36,265 nt of DNA from Chloroflexota bacterium (GTDB lineage: Bacteria > Chloroflexota > Anaerolineae > DTLA01): contig JADBJK010000029.1 in the NCBI GenBank assembly GCA_014874485.1, forward strand, positions 1-36,265, given 5' to 3'. Shown in pieces: positions 8,008 to 15,108 of this stretch (position 1 is its first letter; each line of letters starts with the position of its first letter). The position numbers and the translations under genes were made by a program. The notes below the pieces were generated by a model. The model worked only from the letters and a program-made list of their open reading frames with translations. It was not told where the DNA came from and made no database searches.

Positions 8008-10083
8008 ATGCCAGGACGTGAAAAACTGTGGAAGTTGGTTGCCCTTCTTGTCGTGGTAACCCTCGCTGTGCCGCTTGCGGGGTGCGGTGCCAAGGCCACC
8101 CCGACAGCGCCCCCACCCTACCAGGCAAAGCCTACTCCGACGCCTGAGCCACCTGCACCTCCAACGGCATCCCCCGAGCCGACCAAACCTGCGGTAGAGA
8201 CGGTGAAGATCGCCTACGTTCCAATCCTTGCGTTCGCTGCGGCATATGCGGCAGACGGGCAGGGATACTTCAAGGAGTATGGGCTGGATGTGCAGTTTGA
8301 GTCGGTGAAGTCAGGAACGGAGGCGGTCGCGTTCCTGGCGGAGGGGCAGGTGGACGTCGGGGCGATAGCGGTCGTGGCGTCCACTTGGAACGCCTTTGCG
8401 AAAGGGCTCGACCTGCGGATAGTGGCTCCTGCGGCGCTGAAGTTGATGAAGGATGATCCGAGTGCCGTGCTGCTGGTTCGGAAGGACTTGTGGGAGAGCG
8501 GTGCGGTGAAGACGGCGGCCGATCTGAAGGGTCGCACGGTGGGGGTAGCCGGAGGTCCTGGGAGCGGAGGCGAGTATCTGGTAGCGAAGTGCCTGGAGCC
8601 TGTGGGGTTGACGATCTTTGACGTGAACCTGCAGAACATCGGCAATGCGGACATGGCTGCGGCGATGGAGGCCAAGGCGGTGGATGCGGTGTTGACGGGT
8701 TCTCCGTACTCCACGGCGATCATAGAGGCAGGCACGGGTGTGCCGTTGGTGAAGGACATGACGCCTGGGGCGATGACGATGGTGTATGTGTACTCCGGCA
8801 AGTTCATGAAGGAGCGTCCGGAGGTCGCGAAGCGGTTCATGCTGGCGCTGATGAAGGGGGCTCGGTCGCTGCAGGGTGAGGGGTTCCTGAGCGATGCGAA
8901 TGTTGCCGCGTACATGAAGTACATGAAGACGACGGAGGAGACGATACGGAAGACGCCGCCTGGGCTGTACGATCCGAACCTGACGGTAAAGATAGAGGAT
9001 CTGGCCGACATACAGAACACCCACATGAAGAATGGGCGCTTGGAGTACAGCACTCCGTTGCCGTTGGACAACCTGGTGGACCTCTCCTGGCAGCAGTACG
9101 CGCTCAAGGAACTGGGCCGGTGGGAGCCGCCCCCGCTGAGCAAGGTAGAGACGGTGAAGATTGCCTACGTTCCGATCCTTGCGTTCGCTGCGGCATATGC
9201 GGCAGACGGGCAGGGATACTTCAAGGAGTATGGGCTGGATGTGCAGTTTGAGTCGGTGAAGTCAGGAACGGAGGCGGTCGCGTTCCTGGCGGAGGGGCAG
9301 GTGGACGTCGGGGCGATAGCGGTCGTGGCGTCCACTTGGAACGCCTTTGCGAAAGGGCTCGACCTGCGGATAGTGGCTCCTGCGGCGCTGAAGTTGATGA
9401 AGGATGATCCGAGTGCCGTGCTGCTGGTTCGGAAGGACTTGTGGGAGAGCGGTGCGGTGAAGACGGCGGCCGATCTGAAGGGTCGCACGGTGGGGGTAGC
9501 CGGAGGTCCTGGGAGCGGAGGCGAGTATCTGGTAGCGAAGTGCCTGGAGCCTGTGGGGTTGACGATCTTTGACGTGAACCTGCAGAACATCGGCAATGCG
9601 GACATGGCTGCGGCGATGGAGGCCAAGGCGGTGGATGCGGTGTTGACGGGTTCTCCGTACTCCACGGCGATCATAGAGGCAGGCACGGGTGTGCCGTTGG
9701 TGAAGGACATGACGCCTGGGGCGATGACGATGGTGTATGTGTACTCCGGCAAGTTCATGAAGGAGCGTCCGGAGGTCGCGAAGCGGTTCATGCTGGCGCT
9801 GATGAAGGGGGCTCGGTCGCTGCAGGGTGAGGGGTTCCTGAGCGATGCGAATGTTGCCGCGTACATGAAGTACATGAAGACGACGGAGGAGACGATACGG
9901 AAGACGCCGCCTGGGCTGTACGATCCGAACCTGACGGTAAAGATAGAGGATCTGGCCGACATACAGAACACCCACATGAAGAATGGGCGCTTGGAGTACA
10001 GCACTCCGTTGCCGTTGGACAACCTGGTGGACCTCTCCTGGCAGCAGTACGCGCTCATGATCCTGGGCCCCTACGGTAAGTAG
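8008..10083 (+). CDS. SsuA/NMT1-type binding lipoprotein with tandem duplicated domain
   Basis: The 691-residue protein has a lipoprotein signal (PLAGC, Cys26) and a Pro/Thr linker, followed by two copies of a SsuA/THI5-like binding domain (about 304 residues each) that start VETVKIAYVP. A short linker (KELGRWEPPPLSK) joins them. The family binds sulfonates, nitrate, thiamine precursors or aromatic acids for an ABC importer. Single-domain members are about 320-350 residues, so this is double length. The underlying DNA copies are almost identical (see the repeat entries). ATG 8008 has GGGAGGAG at 7995-8002; upstream in-frame starts lack a properly spaced site. The ATPase and permease genes follow. 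Two receptor domains could raise local ligand capture. Confidence 0.93.
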   Translation: MPGREKLWKLVALLVVVTLAVPLAGCGAKATPTAPPPYQAKPTPTPEPPAPPTASPEPTKPAVETVKIAYVPILAFAAAYAADGQGYFKEYGLDVQFESVKSGTEAVAFLAEGQVDVGAIAVVASTWNAFAKGLDLRIVAPAALKLMKDDPSAVLLVRKDLWESGAVKTAADLKGRTVGVAGGPGSGGEYLVAKCLEPVGLTIFDVNLQNIGNADMAAAMEAKAVDAVLTGSPYSTAIIEAGTGVPLVKDMTPGAMTMVYVYSGKFMKERPEVAKRFMLALMKGARSLQGEGFLSDANVAAYMKYMKTTEETIRKTPPGLYDPNLTVKIEDLADIQNTHMKNGRLEYSTPLPLDNLVDLSWQQYALKELGRWEPPPLSKVETVKIAYVPILAFAAAYAADGQGYFKEYGLDVQFESVKSGTEAVAFLAEGQVDVGAIAVVASTWNAFAKGLDLRIVAPAALKLMKDDPSAVLLVRKDLWESGAVKTAADLKGRTVGVAGGPGSGGEYLVAKCLEPVGLTIFDVNLQNIGNADMAAAMEAKAVDAVLTGSPYSTAIIEAGTGVPLVKDMTPGAMTMVYVYSGKFMKERPEVAKRFMLALMKGARSLQGEGFLSDANVAAYMKYMKTTEETIRKTPPGLYDPNLTVKIEDLADIQNTHMKNGRLEYSTPLPLDNLVDLSWQQYALMILGPYGK
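8193..9106 (+). repeat. Tandem in-gene duplication, copy 1 (914 bp)
   Basis: This segment recurs at an offset of exactly 951 bp (317 codons), so the reading frame is kept. I found only two differences from copy 2, both within the first 40 bases (cgcc/tgcc and ccaatc/ccgatc). Silent sites elsewhere agree, which implies very recent duplication or ongoing gene conversion. Confidence 0.95.
9144..10057 (+). repeat. Tandem in-gene duplication, copy 2 (914 bp)
   Basis: This is the second copy of the binding-domain segment. It is separated from copy 1 by 37 bp (9107-9143) that encode the Pro-rich linker. After 10057 the two copies diverge, and this one ends the protein with LMILGPYGK. Confidence 0.95.
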
Positions 10084-10093
10084 AGACGCCATC

Positions 10094-10126
10094 GGTGCGC
10101 GCGGGGACGCCGATCCCGCGCGCACC
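10094..10126 (+). promoter_or_regulatory. Strong hairpin between binding-protein and ATPase genes
   Basis: GGTGCGCGCGGG and CCCGCGCGCACC form a perfect 12-bp GC stem with a 9-nt loop, 11 bp after the binding-protein stop. No U-tract follows. Hairpins at this place in ABC operons commonly stabilise the upstream mRNA or attenuate read-through, so the receptor is made in excess over the membrane parts. That role here is inference. Confidence 0.55.
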
Positions 10127-10156
10127 AACCCTGCGGCAAGCGAGGATCGTATCGTA

Positions 10157-10948
10157 ATGAGCAAGAAGATAACGGCATATAAGGTAACCAAGATATTCCC
10201 TTCCCCTCGTGGGCAAGTTGTCGCTGTGAAGGATTTCTCTTTGGAGGTGGAAGACGGCGAGTTTGTCTGCATCGTTGGACCATCAGGCTGCGGCAAGTCT
10301 ACGTTTCTACGGATACTTGCCGGGCTGGTTCCTGCCACTTGTGGCACTTGCGCCATCCATCGGAGCCCCGATGCGCCGCCGGGAAAGCCCCTCAACAGCG
10401 TCGTGTTCCAGGAGTATGCGATTTTCCCTTGGAAGACCGTCAGGGACAACGTGGCCTTTGGGCTGCAGATGCGAGGAGTGCCCAAGAAAGAGCGGTTTCG
10501 GATCGCCGCGGATTGGATTCAGCGCGTGGGCCTGAAGGACTTCGCAGACTGCTATCCCCACGAACTCTCGGGCGGCATGAAGCAACGGGTCAGCATTGCG
10601 CGTGCGTTTGCGAATGATCCCGAGGTGCTGCTGATGGATGAACCTCTGGCTGCCCTTGACGCCCAGACTCGGGCCGTGATGCAGGAAGAACTCCTGCGCA
10701 TCTGGGAGTCGGACAGGAAAACGGTCGTGTACATCACCCACAGCATAGATGAGGCGGTGCTCCTAGGCGACAGAGTGATCCTCATGACTGCGCGCCCTGG
10801 CACGAACAAGGCGTCATTCACGGTGCCATTCCCGCGGCCGCGTGACCTCAGCCTGTCTAGTACGGCTGAGTTTGCACAACTCACCTACGGGATATGGAAT
10901 TTGCTCCAGGAAGAGGTGCACAAAACCATGGAGGGAAGAGCGAGATGA
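10157..10948 (+). CDS. ABC importer ATP-binding protein (SsuB/TauB type)
   Basis: The 263-residue protein is a full nucleotide-binding subunit: Walker A GPSGCGKST (41-49), Q-loop VVFQEYAIFPW, signature LSGGMKQR, Walker B LLMDEPLAALD and switch His in YITHSIDEA. It powers import of the ligand captured by the duplicated receptor. The last codons overlap the permease ATG (ATGA at 10945-10948), indicating translational coupling. Family and gene order (receptor, ATPase, permease) match the nitrate/sulfonate/taurine group, but the family also moves thiamine precursors and aromatic acids, so the substrate stays open. Confidence 0.95.
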   Translation: MSKKITAYKVTKIFPSPRGQVVAVKDFSLEVEDGEFVCIVGPSGCGKSTFLRILAGLVPATCGTCAIHRSPDAPPGKPLNSVVFQEYAIFPWKTVRDNVAFGLQMRGVPKKERFRIAADWIQRVGLKDFADCYPHELSGGMKQRVSIARAFANDPEVLLMDEPLAALDAQTRAVMQEELLRIWESDRKTVVYITHSIDEAVLLGDRVILMTARPGTNKASFTVPFPRPRDLSLSSTAEFAQLTYGIWNLLQEEVHKTMEGRAR

Positions 10949-12039
10949 GCGGCCAACGCACGGTCTCCCTGCGATTTCCCCGCCCCGCGCCTGCCTGGCT
11001 GAAAAGCCTTCTGATGCTAGTCGGGCTTGTCATCTTCAATGGCGTGCTATTCGTTTTCGGAGGTTGGAAGAAGAATTGGATCGTGGCAATAACCGCCAAC
11101 TTCGTCGGAGTGGCGCTGGTTTTGGAGTGGATGACCGCGTATGTCTCAGCCCGTAGGTTGTCTGCGTATGAGCGGGCTCTGTCTATCGGTTTTCCCATCG
11201 CGATGCTTGTAGCGTGGGAACTGTTGGTGCGGGGCGGGGTTTTGAGCGCCACTTGGTTCCCGCCCCCTACCAAGGTCGCCAGGGCCCTGTGGGACCTTGC
11301 AACTGAGTACGACCGGTTCAACAAGACAAGCCTGCTGGGGCGGCCGTGGCTGATCCCCCAGATATACTCGCAACAAGGATGGGCGGGGGTCAAAGCGCTG
11401 TTCGCCGAAAGTCATCTGTGGGCGACGCTGATGCGGATATTTGCGGGATTCATCGCGGGATCCATTCCGGGTCTTATCATAGGGATCGCCATGGGCATCA
11501 GCCGCACCATGCGCGTGATGCTTGATCCGGTTATCTCTGCCCTGTACGTGATCCCAAAGATCACAATCCTTCCGTTAATGATGCTCATTTTCACGCCTTT
11601 CGGGGAGACCTACAAGATCGTTACGGTTGCCATATCTGTTTTCTTCGTGGTCCTGATCAACACCATGGCCGGAGTGAAGGGCGTTGAACCAATCCTGGTG
11701 GAGGCAGGCAAGAACTATGGGGCGACCGGCGTGCGGCTGTTCTGGCACGTGATTATCCCGTCGGCATTGCCGGTCATTTTCGCGGGATTGCGGCTCGCCC
11801 TAGGGACCGCGCTGATCGTCATTGTGGCCATTGAGTTTGTCCGTGCGAAGTCTGGCGTGGGGTACATAACTTGGTATTACTGGGAAGTGCTGAATCCGCC
11901 CAAAATGTACGCTGGGCTGATCGTCATCATGCTGCTGGGCGTCGTGCTCACCTACGGGCTTATGAGCGTGGAGGGTTTGCTGATGCCCTGGCAGAGACGG
12001 CGCGAGCAGCGGCAAGTGATTGAGGTTCCAGAGGGGTGA
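10945..12039 (+). CDS. ABC importer permease (SsuC type, N-terminally extended)
   Basis: The 364-residue protein is longer than the usual 250-280 residues of SsuC-type permeases. The extra N-terminal part holds two hydrophobic stretches (about 19-37 and 45-60) before the conserved BPD transport domain (about 160-345). The coupling EAA loop is seen at EAGKNYGATGVRLFWHV. The ATG at 10945 overlaps the ATPase stop and is preceded by GGGAAGAG. It forms the membrane channel of the importer encoded by the two previous genes. Confidence 0.93.
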   Translation: MSGQRTVSLRFPRPAPAWLKSLLMLVGLVIFNGVLFVFGGWKKNWIVAITANFVGVALVLEWMTAYVSARRLSAYERALSIGFPIAMLVAWELLVRGGVLSATWFPPPTKVARALWDLATEYDRFNKTSLLGRPWLIPQIYSQQGWAGVKALFAESHLWATLMRIFAGFIAGSIPGLIIGIAMGISRTMRVMLDPVISALYVIPKITILPLMMLIFTPFGETYKIVTVAISVFFVVLINTMAGVKGVEPILVEAGKNYGATGVRLFWHVIIPSALPVIFAGLRLALGTALIVIVAIEFVRAKSGVGYITWYYWEVLNPPKMYAGLIVIMLLGVVLTYGLMSVEGLLMPWQRRREQRQVIEVPEG

Positions 12040-12084
12040 CCAAAGGTAATCTGTCGGGTCTCCCTTTTTCAGGAGGGGTAAACA

Positions 12085-13191
12085 ATGCTGGGTAACAGTT
12101 TCGGACGAATGTTTAGACTGACCACTGCCGGCGAGGCGTACGGGCCAGCACTTGTGGCCATCTTGGATGGGGTGCCTTGTGGGTTGCCTCTGACTGAGGC
12201 CGACATCCAGCCTGACTTGGATAGGCGGAGGCCGCATCAAAGCCCCATCACGTCACCACGAAAGGAGACGGATCAGGTCAAGATCGTGGCGGGTGTGCTT
12301 GACGGATACACCACTGGAGCGCCGTTGGCTCTTATCATCTACAACGTGGACACCCCGCGCGAGCACTTTGAGCAGTATCGTGCGGTAAGCCAACTGATGC
12401 TGCCCGGCCACGCACACTATACGTACCATGTCAAATACGGAAAGTATCGCGACTGGGTTAGCGCGGGTCGTGCAAACGGTCGGGAGACCGCTGCCCGGGT
12501 TGCAGCCGGTGCCGTCGCAAAGAAACTCCTCGGCAGGAAGGGCATCCGCGTGGTGGCCTACACAAAAGAACTGGCTGGCGTTGTCTGCCCAGAGATGGAT
12601 TTTGAGGATATTGTGGCCAATGTGGAGAGTAACATGGCTCGCTGTCCGGACCAGAAGGCCGCCGAAGAGATGATTGCGCGGACGATGGAGGCCAAGTCAG
12701 AAGGGGATACGGTAGGGGGCGTCGTTGAGGTGATCGCCCGAGGTGTCCCGGCGGGCGTTGGAGAGCCTGTGTTTGACAAACTGAGCGCGGTCATCGCCCA
12801 TGGGCTGATGAGCATCGGTGCGGTCAAGGGTGTGGAGATTGGCGGGGGTTTTGCCATGACTCGCAAGCGTGGCAGCGAAATCCATGACATCCCCTATGTT
12901 GAGAACGGCAAGGTGCGTTTCCGGACGAACTTCGCAGGGGGGCTTCTGGGTGGCATAACGAACGGAGAGGATATCGTGGCTCGCTGCGCCGTGAAGCCCA
13001 CTCCAACGATGCGCAGACCTCAGCCGACCATCAACATGCTCACCCTGGAGGAAACCACGATTGCTGGGCAGACGCGGTACGACGTTACCATTGTGCCGCG
13101 AGTCGTTCCAGTTGCTGAGGCCATGATGGCGCTAGCGCTCGTGGATAGCCTGATGATGTATCGGGGTTGGCAGTCCTTCGTTGAAGAGTAG
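12085..13191 (+). CDS. Chorismate-synthase-family (AroC-like) protein with altered motifs
   Basis: The 368-residue protein aligns along the whole chorismate synthase family, FMN enzymes that eliminate phosphate from EPSP. Framework motifs remain: GNSFG, DLDRRRP, ETAARVAAGA, GVPAGVGEPVFDKL, MSIGAVKGVEIG and AGGLLGGITNG. Key motifs differ. GESHG is GEAYG, so the catalytic His (His17 in the Neurospora enzyme) is Tyr19. RPGHAD is LPGHAH, keeping His109. GGGRSSARET is SAGRANGRET. GRHDPC is TRYDVT, keeping Arg and Asp. The start has AGGAGGGG seven bases upstream. With the AroA-like gene it probably forms a specialised, non-housekeeping pair; loss of chorismate synthase activity is inferred, not shown. 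Confidence 0.9.
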   Translation: MLGNSFGRMFRLTTAGEAYGPALVAILDGVPCGLPLTEADIQPDLDRRRPHQSPITSPRKETDQVKIVAGVLDGYTTGAPLALIIYNVDTPREHFEQYRAVSQLMLPGHAHYTYHVKYGKYRDWVSAGRANGRETAARVAAGAVAKKLLGRKGIRVVAYTKELAGVVCPEMDFEDIVANVESNMARCPDQKAAEEMIARTMEAKSEGDTVGGVVEVIARGVPAGVGEPVFDKLSAVIAHGLMSIGAVKGVEIGGGFAMTRKRGSEIHDIPYVENGKVRFRTNFAGGLLGGITNGEDIVARCAVKPTPTMRRPQPTINMLTLEETTIAGQTRYDVTIVPRVVPVAEAMMALALVDSLMMYRGWQSFVEE

Positions 13192-13277
13192 CCCCGGGGA
13201 CATCGTGAAGTCGCGCCCGCATGGGCCCTTGTGATGCTTCTGCGCTCGCAATGAACAGTATAGCAAGGAGATAAGCC

Positions 13278-14027
13278 ATGAAAGACCTCGCAGGACAAGT
13301 TGCCATCGTTACAGGAGGAGGTAGAGGCATTGGACGTGCCATAGCGCTTCGGCTGGCGCAGGATGGAGCAGATGTGGTTGTGGCAGACGTGAATGTCGCT
13401 GCTGCCGAAAGCGTCGCAGCAGAGGCCCGTGGCCTGGGCCGCAAGGCCATCGCCTGCCATGTGGATGTATCCCGGAAATCCGATGTGCAGGCGATGGTTG
13501 AGAGGATTCTGCGCGACTTTGGACATGTAGATATCTTGGTAAACAACGCAGGCATTCTGGGGCCCACTGCCCCTGTGGCCGAGATACCCGAGGAGGAGTG
13601 GGACCGCACCCTGGACATCCACTTGAAGGGGACTTTTCTCTGTTGCCAGGCTGTAATCCCTCACATGATCCGCCAACGGTATGGCAAGATCGTGAGCATG
13701 GCATCTGTAGCGGGGAAGGAGGGGAATCCCAACCAGGCTGCCTACTCGGTGGCCAAAGCGGGTATCATTTGTTTCACGAAGTCGCTGGCGAAAGAGGTGG
13801 CGACCATGGGTATCACTGTGAACTGCGTTTCGCCCACAGTGGTTGAGACAGATTTGATAAAGGCGCTGACCCCTGAGCAGCTCGCCCCGCTGTTGGCAAA
13901 GATCCCCATGGCGCGTATGGGCAAGCCCGAAGAAGTAGCCGCACTCGTGCGGTTCCTCGTGTCTGACGAAGCGGATTTCATCACGGGGCAGTGTTACGAT
14001 CTGTCCGGCGGGCGATCGGTGTACTAG
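13278..14027 (+). CDS. Short-chain dehydrogenase/reductase (FabG-like)
   Basis: The 249-residue protein is a classical SDR: cofactor motif TGGGRGIG (about 13-20), NNAG, catalytic Ser near SMASVAG and the YSVAK Tyr/Lys pair. An acidic residue after the second strand (VADVNV) favours NAD(H). ATG 13278 follows AAGGAGA. It lies 86 bp after the AroC-like gene in the same direction and is probably its last operon partner, reducing or oxidising a ring hydroxyl of the pathway intermediate. That role is inference; SDR substrates cannot be read from sequence. Confidence 0.92.
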   Translation: MKDLAGQVAIVTGGGRGIGRAIALRLAQDGADVVVADVNVAAAESVAAEARGLGRKAIACHVDVSRKSDVQAMVERILRDFGHVDILVNNAGILGPTAPVAEIPEEEWDRTLDIHLKGTFLCCQAVIPHMIRQRYGKIVSMASVAGKEGNPNQAAYSVAKAGIICFTKSLAKEVATMGITVNCVSPTVVETDLIKALTPEQLAPLLAKIPMARMGKPEEVAALVRFLVSDEADFITGQCYDLSGGRSVY

Positions 14028-14279
14028 GCCGCTGGCGCATATAATGGGGCCGCTCGTGCACTCTGTCTCAAGTGGTCCGACTGCGCGGTCTCAAATGGAC
14101 GTTTCGCGAGATCGTCGCGAGTGAAGCCACAGCGAAAGGCTTCGCAGTACGACGGGGCGAATACAGTTATCCTGCGCGTCGCCCGTCGTCGCACGCAACG
14201 GCCGCCCGGCTCGTCGGCTGCAACTCTCCGCTGCCCGGGGCGGGCAATCAGGCCCCTCTGCCCCCGACTCCCCAACCGT

Positions 14280-14545
14280 CCCCCGACCGTTCTCAAGGTT
14301 TGCTTCCGCCAGGTAACTCCGCAGCAGCGCCTTGAAGAGTGCGCCGTGGTTGCGAATCTTTAGGTGCAGCAGTTCGTGAACGATGACCTCGGTGCGGAAC
14401 CGCGCGGGCTGAGCCAGCAGCGTCGGGTCCACCGTCAGGATGCCCCGGGACGAGCAACTGGCCCACTTGCGCCTATGGGTCGCATGCGGATCTCCCTGGG
14501 CTCCACGCCGATGCGCTTTGCCCACGCCCGTCTTCCGCCTCTCAC
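14280..14545 (-). pseudogene. Frameshifted remnant of a YgjP-type metallopeptidase
   Basis: On the minus strand one frame reads WAKRIGVEPREIRMRPIGAS. A shift then gives RKWASCSSRGILTVDP and later HELLHLKIRNHGALF. These are the successive hallmarks of the YgjP/DUF45 (WLM-like) family, whose HExxH metal site is here HELLH. The N-terminal half is missing (a stop lies just upstream), and the needed frame jump is near 14480. It is a decayed gene, not an active one. Confidence 0.6.
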
Positions 14546-14639
14546 AACAGTCTAGTGCAAAGAACTCTCGGGAATGGGTCGTGGCTTGATGACTGCGACT
14601 GGGCGTTGTCGGTGCGGTAGCCAGCATTGTTCAGCCGCG

Positions 14640-14850
14640 TGCTACCTCCCGATCGGTACATCCATCGGCAGCGGCTTGGAAGGCAACCAGCAAGCCCTTC
14701 ACGTTGATGGGATGAGGGATGAAAACGCCGTCGGTGCTCTTCTCATTCCTGAACGAAGATGATGTTGCGGAAGAAGCGGCTGGTATGGTAGGCCAGGATG
14801 CCGTCGGACTTCGCGGCGTGGGCGTCCGCGATGGGTGGACCTCAACGGCC
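14640..14850 (-). pseudogene. Decayed coding fragment, family not recognised
   Basis: On the minus strand a frame reading SDGILAYHTSRFFRNIIF stops near 14745. A neighbouring frame continues FRNEKSTDGVFIPHPINVKG and VAFQAAADG up to a stop by 14635. The two overlap at FRN as if a one-base indel had split one gene. I cannot name the family. The rest of 14028-15108 shows no gene apart from the remnant at 14280-14545. Confidence 0.3.
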
Positions 14851-14877
14851 GCTTCACTCCTTTGAGCGATTCTATGA

Positions 14878-14906
14878 TTGACTTTTCGTGGCTTGTTGTC
14901 TATAGT
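14878..14906 (+). promoter_or_regulatory. Sigma-70 promoter for the cas operon
   Basis: TTGACT (14878-14883) and TATAGT (14901-14906) lie 17 bp apart, each one base off consensus. It is the best promoter upstream of cas10 and would give a leader of about 195 nt. Confidence 0.55.
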
Positions 14907-15108
14907 AGTGGTGATAGCGTTGTCCGTCGCAGGGGAAGTCGCAGATGATGCGCGTGGCAGTCCTCTCTGGACTGGCCGTTGTCCCTTGCGACCGTGCCAC
15001 CTCCACCCCTGCTGAAGACAGAGAACTGAGGCAGGTTTTCCAGATGCAGAAAATAGGCGCATCAGATAGGTCTATGGTTGCAGATTGCAGGTTCAAGGAG
15101 GGTGTGCT

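Noticed and set aside
8193-10057. Tandem repeat as an assembly error
   Set aside because: Not dismissed fully, but the two base differences, the unique 37-bp linker and the kept reading frame favour a real duplication.
8214-10485. Several long minus-strand open frames, two of them nearly identical
   Set aside because: They mirror the duplicated binding-protein gene; Arg/His-rich or Ser-rich composition is typical of antisense frames in GC-rich DNA.
6635-13191. Simple annotation as housekeeping aroA and aroC
   Set aside because: Conserved substrate or catalytic residues are replaced in both, and no other shikimate gene is nearby. The family name is kept, the function is not asserted.
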